Source: Microglena sp. YARC (taxonomy: Eukaryota > Chlorophyta > Chlorophyceae > Chlamydomonadales > Chlamydomonadaceae). From it: a stretch of DNA of 64,000 nt. The notes beneath the pieces were generated by a model. That model made no database searches and had not been told where the DNA came from. It was given only the letters and a program-made list of their open reading frames with translations. Both the position numbers and the translations under genes were made by a program. The stretch covers positions 37,036,360 through 37,100,359 of the forward strand of contig CM039463.1 of the NCBI GenBank assembly GCA_022414725.1, read 5' to 3'. Position 1 is the first letter of the stretch; every line of letters starts with the position of its first letter. Positions 45,270-54,352 of this stretch are shown one piece after another.

Positions 45270-45620
45270 CTAAGTCCCTTTACCACTGTCCACGGAGTTT
45301 GCTCCTTTTTTCTTGTAAAACCAATGAGTTTTTATGAAACGATACACTGTTTTAGTTGATAATCGTACATTGTGAGTACTTTTGAAAAAAGCAACGACGC
45401 CTCTTGCGGTTGTGCATTGAGTTGACAATAAAAACGATTTTAACAAATCCTTATTCGTCTCAAAAAGGTTGCTTACAAATTCACGTCGTTTTCGATTTAC
45501 ACCAAAGCGTTTCCACCTCCACAGAGTAGAACGACTGATGTTCGTAAACACAGAAGTTTTTAACACACCCAAGTCAGCGACCATTCTTAACGCCAATTTT
45601 CTAACGGCGATGTCGTACAT
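45270..45620 (-). pseudogene. Tc1/mariner-type transposase N-terminal DNA-binding domain, truncated
   Basis: A 116-residue frame with a helix-turn-helix segment (NISRSTLWRWKRFGV) and a second helical unit (STKTVYRFIKTHWF). This is the same layout as the two N-terminal units at 62813-63548 (VSKSSLHRWV, VSKSSLQRWV). The DDE catalytic part is absent: the frame ends after KKKGANSVDSGKGT. It is therefore likely a transposon remnant, though a domesticated stand-alone DNA-binding protein is possible because the frame is clean. A perfect stem CCGACT/AGTCGG lies upstream (about 45659-45672). Confidence 0.55.
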
Positions 45621-45781
45621 TTATTTCCATCTGATATATGTTTCATTTTACTGTTCCGCCGACTGTAGTCGGACCGGGACCGCTCCTCTGCTCTCACAAT
45701 AGCAAGGCTGCACTGCAAGGAACTGTTGGGGTAATGGAGACCGCTTCCATTTTGTTGGGATGCTGAACGGGAACGTCCATT

Positions 45782-46117
45782 CTACGGGAAATGTTTCAAT
45801 TTGAGACCAGTGCAAGCTCCAATGAACGTGCTGCCCCCATCAATTCGTATGTGCATGCCTTTTCTACTAAATTCAGGCACATGTTCTACCATCAACCTTG
45901 CAAATTCACGTTCGAATCTGGCTATGTCTATACCAGTCAGGTCTACACCACGAGTGCGCGCAAAATGAAAAAACGCCGATACTATTTCATGTGACATACA
46001 ATGATTTTTTGGATCAACCGAACAAAAAATGTCTACAAAATCTCTTGCAATGGGTTGCAAGGTCTTGTTCAAATCACGAGTTTCGTTTACTTGAGGCGAA
46101 CTGGTGCAAGACCCCAT
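45782..46117 (-). CDS. Putative N-myristoylated protein, function unknown
   Basis: 111 residues beginning MGSCTSS, a textbook N-myristoylation sequence (Gly2, Ser6) with Cys4 available for palmitoylation, predicting attachment to the cytoplasmic face of a membrane. The rest is soluble, mixed helical (FEREFARLMVEHV) with no recognised domain. A TATA-like stretch (TATATTTTATA on the minus strand, about 46128-46140) lies just upstream and supports the start. The frame is intact. Myristoylated proteins are frequent virion or membrane components of large DNA viruses, but that role here is inference. Confidence 0.6.
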   Translation of the reverse strand: MGSCTSSPQVNETRDLNKTLQPIARDFVDIFCSVDPKNHCMSHEIVSAFFHFARTRGVDLTGIDIARFEREFARLMVEHVPEFSRKGMHIRIDGGSTFIGACTGLKLKHFP

Positions 46118-46310
46118 TTGCAGAAGGATGTATAAAATATAGAGTTTGAGGTATACTGTTTTTAAAGGGGGTATTATACTGTTTTATTGGAAGCGTTCAC
46201 GTCCCAAGTCTTCCCGCAGTGGAGCCTACCGCCGCTCTGTTGGCTTCGACTGCTTTTGCAGGGAGAATCTTGTGAATCCGTCGAGTGTAAAAAAAAAGTA
46301 AACGGAGTGT

Positions 46311-46601
46311 TCAAGTGCAGTCTTGCTTCACAGGTGTCAATAGCGGTATCACCGTAGTGACGCACTTGGTGCGAATACGCGGCAGGGCCTCAAGGATAGC
46401 AGCGAGGGGGTCCACCATGGCGCTCGTGTCCATGGACGCAGTCAGAATTGGGGTGCGTCGGAGGATGGTGGTGTCATCAAGAACACGTGTGCGAATACGC
46501 GGCAGGGCCTCAAGGATAGCAGCGATGGGGTCCATGGCGTTGTGAATATGCAAGTATGTTGCAAATGTATGTGGATATCTGAGAACTGAAACTCGCTTCA
46601 A
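46311..46601 (-). CDS. Hypothetical protein with an internal 40-codon duplication
   Basis: 96 residues (or 74 from the internal Met of MDPIAAILEALPRIRT). The phrase DP(I/L)AAILEALPRIRT occurs twice 40 codons apart, and the underlying ~37-bp DNA is nearly identical (plus strand 46369 and 46489), so the duplication is recent. It could encode tandem short amphipathic helices. No family is recognised. Because the signal is dominated by a repeat, coding status is uncertain. Confidence 0.4.
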   Translation of the reverse strand: MKRVSVLRYPHTFATYLHIHNAMDPIAAILEALPRIRTRVLDDTTILRRTPILTASMDTSAMVDPLAAILEALPRIRTKCVTTVIPLLTPVKQDCT

Positions 46602-46624
46602 TTTTTATTGGTTGTGTTCCTTAA

Positions 46625-46770
46625 TACCGCTTTGTGGTGGAACATCCGCATAACCGATTTGTGGAGAGAACCTACGTACCGCTTTGTGGTGGAACATCCG
46701 CATAAACGATTTGTGGAGAGAACCTACGTACCGCTTGGTGGCGGTACCTGCGTACAGCTTTGTTGTGGAT
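46625..46770 (+). repeat. 52-bp tandem repeat upstream of the helicase gene
   Basis: Units start at 46625, 46677 and (partial, diverged) 46729, each beginning TACCGCTTTGTGGTGGAACA. It ends ~120 bp before the helicase ATG and could contain promoter elements, but nothing specific is recognised. Confidence 0.75.
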
Positions 46771-47500
46771 ACAATAAAGCTTTGTCGTGCGTTCACTATC
46801 ATTCCTTCTTGAAATACATATCGCATTCACTGGAATACCTTGCGCACACCTCGCGCATTCCAATCCATTTACTACTTTCTACTCTACCACAATGACGGAC
46901 ACTGATATATGGGCTGATCGACACAGGAACTTTAAGTCCCTTCCGATGGAAGAATGGCTTCGTGACGGCGCTGTCTTGGTGCGTGAGGCGTTTAAGTACG
47001 CGTGCGAAGACGTTGGCTTGGTGTGGGGCGAAGTCGATATCAATGAGGAGCTGTTTGATTCTGCTGTGAAGGCGTTGAATAACGTCAACATGAACATGAA
47101 GCTGTACGTGAGCCAGGTGTATGGAATGGCATGGTCTATGATGCGGTTCTACAAGATACAAGACAATCCCGCTGCTTCTGTTTTTCCTGGCGGCTTGATT
47201 TTGGACGACCTAGGGACTGGAAAGACGATCAAGGCGTTGCTCGCGATTTGTGGAATTTCCTACATGATGGGGTGGAATGATAGCATCAATCTGGAGAACA
47301 AAGACAACTGCAGTGTAGTCGTGGTCCCTGATGTTTTGGTAGCCACGGATGTGTGGATGCACCATGCGGCCATTCTGTTCAAGTCGTCTGGAATCGTGGC
47401 TCATATTACGAATGCGAGGATGTTCCCCAAGCATTTCCCCATGGTGGCTATCATGGATCTGAAACTGTTCTCAAACAAGAACAAGCCTACGTTCCTGGTG

Positions 47501-47774
47501 GTACGTACCCATTTATTGTTCATCAATAAGGGATAATCTCATCTGATAATGGGCGTTCCTGCCTCCCGGCCGATTTTGACTAGTTGCGAAACATGGTATG
47601 TCTCAAGCTAGCGAGTCTTTCAGGATGCTCTAAATCCTGATTAGAAATTTAAAAAAATTGGCCGGGAGGCAGGAACGCCCATTTGATGCTGGAATACTTC
47701 AATGAAACTTACACTTCTTTGAGCACACGTACCATTATTCACCGGTCTGATTGTCATTTTATCGATGTTTGCAG
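47501..47774 (+). other. Spliceosomal-type intron in the helicase gene
   Basis: 274 bp, GTGGTG|GTACGT...GTTTGCAG|AAG, phase 0. Translation before it ends KPTFLV and resumes KRGGKAFNCVFVDEVHK, an uninterrupted helicase sequence, while reading through meets a stop at 47534. It contains a 136-bp inverted-repeat element. Confidence 0.75.
47548..47683. mobile_element. 136-bp MITE-like element inside the intron
   Basis: Perfect terminal inverted repeats of about 24 bp (AATGGGCGTTCCTGCCTCCC...), continuing imperfectly inward, are flanked by a 4-bp direct repeat TGAT (47544-47547 and 47684-47687). No coding capacity. It makes up half of the intron, so the intron may owe its origin or expansion to this insertion. 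Confidence 0.8.
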
Positions 47775-49054
47775 AAGCGTGGTGGGAAGGCTTTCAACTG
47801 CGTCTTTGTGGATGAGGTCCACAAGATTCATACGCCCCGCCAATGGTTCAACAACATCGGTCAGGCGGTTTTCCCTATGACGGCGACCCCCCCCCCTGCT
47901 GGCAAACGTGTCTTTGAGGAAATTGTGTGGTACATACACAATGAAGATACCATTGATGTCGAGGAGAGCTCGGACATGTACAGGACGTCGGGTGGATAAG
48001 TGAAGTTGGCTGCTGAAAACGGCGATGCTTTGCCGCTGCTCTCGCGTCTGGTACTAGTGGACATGGACCCTGTCACTGAACAGTTCCAGTCATTCATGGC
48101 CAAGTGCGTTGATTCCTCCATCTCACGCACCAAGGTTGGTGCGAACAAGGTGTACAGCTCCATATACTTCATGCCATGGATGTTGCTTGAGCACCAGAAG
48201 GGGGAGGAGTCGTCTTCATCTAGCAAGAAGCGTCGGATATCTCATGCGGACCGTTTCATCAAGAAGGAGGGCTACGACTTTGTCTTCATGAACCCTCCTC
48301 CCGACCCAAGCAAGACACTGACCTTGATGAAGGAGAAGATGTCCACCGAAGCTACCGATTCGTTTGATTTCTTCGAGCTTGCGAAGTCATCTCCGCACAA
48401 GATTGATGTGTGACGGCACACGAGTCTATGTGGTCCCTACATTGCCGGGGCCATCGATGTTTTGAATGATGTGATGTGTATGGAGAGTTCCGACACCAAG
48501 GTGGTCATCTTCACGATGTTTACTCAGGAACTCGAATTGTTGACCTTCCTCATCAACAGCATGCGCATGAAGCACCAACACAGCGGACAGTGCGTTGTTG
48601 CCCTGGGCTTGAATGGGAAGACGAGCAACAGCGAAAAGGATTACACATTGGACAAATTCAGGGTTCCCGATTCCCAGGAGCGAGTTCTAATCCTCAGCCG
48701 GACGTACGCCAAGGGCCTGAACCTTCAGGCGGTGAACAACATCATCATGCTTACGGTGGACAACGATGTGAATAATGACAATCAGGCCATCCATCGGGTG
48801 TTCAGGAGCGAGCAGACACGGTCTGTACTATGGACGCATGTGTGCGGGAGGAGTTTGGTTGAGAGGGCGTGTGTGGCGAAGAAGCTAGGTAAGAAAACTG
48901 TGACAAGGCAGACCATGTCGGAGCAATGTGCAATAACATGGAATTTAGCTTGCGAGACAGCTGATGGTTTCCATTTTGAATAAACACGTTGCATATATTT
49001 TATTTTTTACACTCGACAGAATACTAAATTGAAACCGCTTTCTGGAGTGTACGG

Positions 49055-49070
49055 TACACCTTATGGTGTA
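49055..49070 (+). terminator. Hairpin between convergent genes, candidate 3'-end signal
   Basis: TACACC-TTAT-GGTGTA is a perfect 6-bp stem in the gap between the convergent helicase and the 179-residue gene, downstream of AATAAA near 48980. In mimiviruses transcripts end at hairpins; use here is only a suggestion. It recurs in units B and C, and a related stem lies at 45151-45164. Confidence 0.3.
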
Positions 49071-49215
49071 GAAACCCACATTGCAGTGGAACACCATGTT
49101 TTTTTGTAGAGCCCATCAACAACATGCATCCCTGCAAAAAGTTGAATTTCAATTCTGATTCACCATGTTTTGTACGTCGGAGATTTCATTGTAAAAGAGC
49201 AAGCTTATGATCTTT

Positions 49216-49757
49216 CTACACCGGTGGACGCGTTCCCCAGAAATTGGGTGGTTCCTTTGCTTCCATATTCTCGGCATTGTATGAGGGGTACGCAGATGCG
49301 ATCAGAATCTCTTCCTGGGAACGCATAAACGGATAGGGCACGTCGTATGTTGCGACGGTGCGGTGGTTACCAGATGGCCTCCGTGGCATAGAGATTGAGC
49401 GGAACGGAACAGGTTCTCCTAAACGCAATGACCCCCGTCTTCAACTTACCTTGTGATCGCCACCAATATGTACACTGTAGGGGGCACGAGATCTCCTTTG
49501 AGGTTTGCGTTAGTACGAAGACGGGGGGGCTGCAAAACGAAGTTCGTACGTGTTGCTTTTGGAGTTTAGGTGGACTTTCCCTCTATTTGGTGTGCCATAG
49601 AATGCCTGCTGCGCGTCCGCATAAGGGAGTGCCGACCCTGAAAACTCATCCTTCGGTCAACGGGGTTCGCTGCGATGTACTCCACAACATCTCCGTCTAC
49701 GATCTCGTTGGGCGGAAGTATCACTGGAAAATCGAAATACATTACAATCACAGACAA
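49216..49757 (-). pseudogene. Unknown 179-residue protein gene, copy A, frameshifted
   Basis: Same gene as the intact copy at 53714-54253. Here extra bases in A/T/C runs near 49436, 49463, 49507 and 49645 break the frame. It is transcribed divergently from the polymerase copy that begins at 49857, and convergently with the helicase, whose end at 48983 lies 230 bp away across an intergenic hairpin. Confidence 0.6.
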
Positions 49758-49856
49758 TCACTTTACAATGTTGTCCACAATTTTTTTACAATGGATTCTC
49801 GAGAAAGGAATGTAAAGCTCTTGATGGGTTAAGTTATTAATCCACACATCAGTTCC

Positions 49857-52800
49857 ATGAATACACGTGACCGTCTCATTGCATCTGCCATCGACAGCAA
49901 TGTCTCGGATGGCGATGGGGCGACACCGTCATCAATCTCCGCACAGTGTCTCACGTGGTACGCAGAGGACGTCGAGGATTGCAATGGCTCTGACGACGAC
50001 GATAGTGACGGCTCTGCTGACGAGGACGGCTCGAGACCCCAAAGAAGTCGTGACACTTCTCGGTACCGCATCCACATGTTCGGTGTGTCCAAGTGTTGTC
50101 GATCTGTGCACGCGGAGATCGATGGCGCGCAGCCAAGGTTCTACTTGAGGAGCAGAGCAGGCTCTTTCTCAACACTCCGCCAATGGCTCTACGAGATAGC
50201 AGGATCGTACGTGCGCATTGAAGATGTGGAGCTTGTGCATCGCATGAACTTCTGGGGGTTTAACAACCATCAAAAGGAACCGTTCGCCATGCTCACATTC
50301 AGATCACTTCGAGGCATGCGTGTGTGCTTGCGAGCTCTATCCAAAAGAAGATAGATACCGGGAACGTTCCGCATGGCTTGCGCCCACTCGAGCTCTTCGA
50401 ATCCAACGTGGACCCCATCCTACGCTTCTTCCACGAACACCAAATCCAACCCGCCGGGTGGTGGACGTGGACGCAGAAAAGCTTGCAAGACGAGGATCCA
50501 AAAATCGTGAACCCTTAAGCACCCGACTGCATGCGCACATCCAGCTGCCTCAAAGAAGCCATCGAGGTCCATCACTGGAGATCGGTATACGTCCATCTGT
50601 TTCGACCTCAAACGAGGACATGGCTCCGTTGGTGATCGCCAGCTTTGATCTCGAGTGCGACTCCTTGCACGGCGACTTTCCTGTCCCTATCAAGGACTAC
50701 CGTCGTCTCGCGCTCGATGTGGACAATCTGTGGGAAGTAGGCGGCAAGTTGCCTCTGAAGCAGTCCGGTAGCGAGTACGACGTCAAGAAGGTGTTGATGG
50801 CTGCCATGGATGACGCGTTCTTCAACCAGGGTTCTGAGGGTCTCGCGCACGCACTCGCGTTCTCACACACCTCGTCGTCTAACAGAGACCGCGTGCGCAT
50901 GCTCCCTACCTTCAATCACGTCGCAGACGACATGTACGCTATTCTTAAACAAAGTCAAAAGATGAACGGCTCCACCAATCGCGTGGAGAAGCTCTTGTCC
51001 GTTCTGAACAAGGCCTTCATGCATGCGCATCCGCTCAAGGGTGACTCCATCATCCAGATCGGCGTGACCGCGCATGTCTACGGTCAGCAACATGCGTCCT
51101 CGCGAGCGATATTTGTCCTCGGCTCTTGCACCGAGGAACTGGGCGACGAGGACGATACCAACAAGACAGTTGTGCACACCTTTGAGTCTGAGGCGGATCT
51201 CATTTGCGCGTGGGCCGACTACGTTGGCAAGGACCTGGACCCTGACATTCTGACAGGATACAACATCTTTGGCTTCGACTTCTCGTACCTGCACGAGCGC
51301 GCCACGGCACTAGACGTGGACGAACGCATATGCGATAGTCTCACGCGTCTCTCTCACGCACCAGGCAAGCTGGTCGTTCGTGAGATGTCTTTCTTTCTGC
51401 TTGGGTGACAACGTCCTCAAGTACATTGATGCTCCTGGACGCGTGCTCATAGACCTCATGAAGATAGTGCAACGCGACCACCGACTGGACTCTTACAAGC
51501 TCGACGCCGTTGCTCGACATTTCACGGGCGAGGCCAAGGACGACGTCTCCCCAAAGGACATTTTCAGATTGCAGAAGGGAAGTGCCGAGGACCGCGCGAT
51601 CATCGCTCGGTACTGCGTCCAGGATTGCGCTCTGTGCAACCTGTTGGTCGCCAAACTAGAGATCCTCGCTAACAACGTTGGCATGGCCAACGTTTGCTGG
51701 GTTCCTCTATCGTACATCTTCATGCGCGGTCAGGGCGTCAAGATCTTCTCGTTGGTGTCCAAGCAGTGTCTAGAGGACGGGTTCGTCATTCCCACAAAAC
51801 GCTACGTCCCTCCCCAGTCGTTTGGGGAGGGGGTGGATGAGGAGGATGGGTACGAGGGTGCAATCGTGCTCGAGCCAGAGACCGGTATGTACCTTGACAC
51901 ACCAGTGTCCGTTCTAGATTACAACTCGTTGTACCCTTTGTCAATGATCTCAGAGAACATCTCGCACGACACGATAGTGTTGGATAAGGAGAAATACGGG
52001 TCTCTTCCTGGTGTGGATTATGTGGAGATTTCTACCACCGATACCCAGGTCTGTCGGTTCGCGCAATCGCGCAAGGGCGTTCTTCCCTGCATCCTCGAGG
52101 CGCTCCTCCAACGCCGCAAACAAACCCGTTATCGCGCCACGCATGTGCGTGTTTCGGACGCTGCTACCAACGAAACTGTTTTTGTCGGACAAGAAAAAGA
52201 CTGGGAGAAGAAGAAGCTCGAGCTTGAGGATGCGAAGAATTACAAGATAGAGCCGGCTTACACAAACTTCCAGCGCGCTGTTTTGGATGGGTTGCAGCTC
52301 GCGTACAAGACCACTGCAAACTCCTTGTACGGTCAGATGGGTGCTCGCACGTGTCCTCTGTAAATTCGCGATGTGGCGGCTTGCACCACTGCAACTGGAC
52401 GTGCCATGATCATGCTTGCAAAGAATTTCATCGAGCGGGAGTTCCAGGGGCATGTCGTGTACGGCGACACGGACTCGTTGTTTGTGGTCTTTCCCTCACC
52501 CGACAATGCATCGCATCGCGACCGCCTTGCGACAAGCATCCGGGCTGGACAGGACGTCTCGAGGGAGATCCATCAGCACCTCAAGAAGCCGCACAACCTG
52601 GAGTACGAGAAGACGCTCTTCCCCCTCATATTGTTGAGCAAGAAGCGGTATGTCGGGCTTCTGTACGAGAACGACCCTGACGAGCCCGCACCAAAGCAGA
52701 AGTCCATGGGCATAGCTCTCAAGAGACGTGACTATGCCTAGGTTGTGAAGCGTGTGTACGGTGGCGTGATCGATATTGTGCTGACGTGCCTGTGGGACGT

Positions 52801-53010
52801 GCCTGCGGCCGTGAGCTTCTTGCGTGACAGGCTTCGTGAGCTCGCTGCTGGTCGCACTCCATTGGAGGAACTTGTTATTAGTAAGACGCTGAAGAGCCAC
52901 TACAAGTTCCCTGCCCAGATCGCGCATGCCGTGCTTGCCCGTCGTATGTACGAGCGCGACCCTGGCTCTGCGCCGCAGGTTAATGACCGGATTCCCTATG
53001 TCTTCGTCGA
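49857..53010 (+). pseudogene. polB: Family B DNA polymerase (NCLDV type), copy A, truncated and with stops
   Basis: Start ATG 49857. The N-terminus is acidic, followed by an N-terminal domain (ESNVDPILRFFHEHQIQPAG) much like those of large algal DNA viruses. Proofreading motifs: Exo I FDLECDSLHGDFP (about 50645), Exo II GYNIFGFDFSYLH (about 51260), Exo III YCVQDC (about 51615). Polymerase motifs: A DYNSLYP (about 51920), [11 protein letters not shown] (about 52310), KKRY (about 52640) and C YGDTDS (about 52460). Frameshifts occur near 50323, 50459 and 51396. Two in-frame stops, TAA 52361-52363 (where the family has Tyr) and TAG 52739-52741, occur in all three copies. The gene is cut at 53010 by fusion to a helicase fragment, losing its C-terminus. 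It would have been the viral replicative polymerase. Confidence 0.88.
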
Positions 53011-53462
53011 CGATGTTTACTCAGGAACTCGAATTGTTGACCTTCCTCATCAACAGCATGCGCATGAAGCACCAACACAGCGGACAGTGCGTTGTTGCCC
53101 TGGGCTTGAATGGGAAGACGAGCAACAGCGAAAAGGATTACACATTGGACAAATTCAGGGTTCCCGATTCCTAGGAGCGAGTTCTAATCCTCAGCCGGAC
53201 GTACGCCAAGGGCCTGAACCTTCAGGCGGCAAACAACATCATCATGCTTACGGTGGACAACGATGTGAATAATGACAATCAGGCCATCCATCGGGTGTTC
53301 AGGAGCGAGCAGACACGGTCTGTACTATGGACGCATGTGTGCGGGAGGAGTTTGGTTGAGAGGGCGTGTGTGGCGAAGAAGCTTGGTAAGAAAAACTGTG
53401 ACAAGGCAGACCATGTCGGAGCAATGTGCAATAACATGGAATTTAGCTTGCGAGACAGCTGA
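53011..53462 (+). pseudogene. Helicase 3'-end fragment, copy B
   Basis: A duplicate of 48514-48983 carrying motifs V and VI but no ATPase N-terminal half. It has a TAG near 53172 where copy A has CAG. An extra A near 53395 puts the last codons in another frame (ending NMEFSLRDS). It cannot encode a helicase by itself. Confidence 0.8.
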
Positions 53463-53713
53463 TGGTTTCCATTTTGAATAAACACGTTGCATATATTTTA
53501 TTTTTTACACTCGACAGAATACTAAATTGAAACCGCTTTCTGGAGTGTACGGTACACCTTATGGTGTAGAAACCCACATTGCAGTGGAACACCATGTTTT
53601 TTTGTAGAGCCCATCAACAACATGCATCCCTGCAAAAAGTTGAATTTCAATTCTGATTCACCATGTTTTGTACGTCGGAGATTTCATTGTAAAAGAGCAA
53701 GCTTGTGATCTTT

Positions 53714-54253
53714 CTACACCGGTGGACGCGTTCCCCAGAAATTGGGTGGTTCCTTTGCTTCCATATTCTCGGCATTGTATGAGGGGTACGCAGATGCGAT
53801 CAGAATCTCTTCCTGGGAACGCATAAACGGATAGGGCACGTCGTATGTTGCGACGGTGCGGTGGTTACCAGATGGCCTCCGTGGCATAGAGATTGAGCGG
53901 AACGGAACAGGTTCTCCTAAACGCAATGACCCCCGTCTCAACTTACCTTGTGATCGCCACAATATGTACACTGTAGGGGGCACGAGATCTCCTTTGAGGT
54001 TTGCGTAGTACGAAGACGGGGGGGCTGCAAAACGAAGTTCGTACGTGTTGCTTTTGGAGTTTAGGTGGACTTTCCCTCTATTTGGTGTGCCATAGAATGC
54101 CTGCTGCGCGTCCGCATAAGGGAGTGCCGACCCTGAAAAACTCATCCTTCGGTCAACGGGGTTCGCTGCGATGTACTCCACAACATCTCCGTCTACGATC
54201 TCGTTGGGCGGAAGTATCACTGGAAAATCGAAATACATTACAATCACAGACAA
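53714..54253 (-). CDS. Unknown 179-residue protein, intact copy B
   Basis: The best preserved of three copies. It begins MSVIVMYFDFPVILPPNE and ends PPNFWGTRPPV; it is rich in Pro, Tyr and Arg, without membrane segments or Cys pairs (YTDVPYPF-like aromatic patches). No family is recognised. It is divergent from the polymerase with 99 bp between start codons, suggesting a shared promoter region. That this frame is still intact in one copy while its neighbours have stops suggests either constraint or chance. A virus-specific structural or replication-associated role would be a guess. Confidence 0.6.
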   Translation of the reverse strand: MSVIVMYFDFPVILPPNEIVDGDVVEYIAANPVDRRMSFSGSALPYADAQQAFYGTPNRGKVHLNSKSNTYELRFAAPPSSYYANLKGDLVPPTVYILWRSQGKLRRGSLRLGEPVPFRSISMPRRPSGNHRTVATYDVPYPFMRSQEEILIASAYPSYNAENMEAKEPPNFWGTRPPV

Positions 54254-54352
54254 TCACTTTACAATGTTGTCCACAATTTTTTTACAATGGATTCTCGAGA
54301 AAGGAATGTAAAGCTCTTGATGGGTTAAGTTATTAATCCACACATCAGTTCC

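Larger units (their letters stand above)
46892..48983 (+). pseudogene. SNF2-like/D6-type superfamily 2 helicase, one intron, two in-frame stops
   Basis: The start ATG 46892 has a good context (ACCACAATGAC). Exon 1 (46892-47500, 203 codons) carries Walker A (DDLGTGKT, residues 105-112). Exon 2 (47775-48983) carries DEVHK (motif II), PMTATPP (motif III), KGLNLQ (motif V) and QAIHRVFRSEQTR (motif VI). Large DNA viruses encode such helicases for transcription or DNA remodelling. The frame is continuous except for a TAA at 47997-47999 and a TGA at 48411-48413, with conserved-looking sequence on both sides. Either they are inactivating mutations or sequence errors. The last ~30 codons differ in frame between copies because of an A-run indel near 48895. 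The 3' part is repeated twice more downstream. Confidence 0.75.

Noticed and set aside
50608..51294. Minus-strand frames opposite the polymerase (also in copies B and C)
   Set aside because: They are mirror frames of the GC-biased polymerase coding sequence, without independent motifs; the plus strand explains the conservation.
47997..52741. Stop-codon reassignment as explanation for in-frame stops
   Set aside because: TAA, TAG and TGA are all involved and intact neighbouring genes end normally at these codons; mutation of dead genes is simpler, though it is kept as a checkable alternative.
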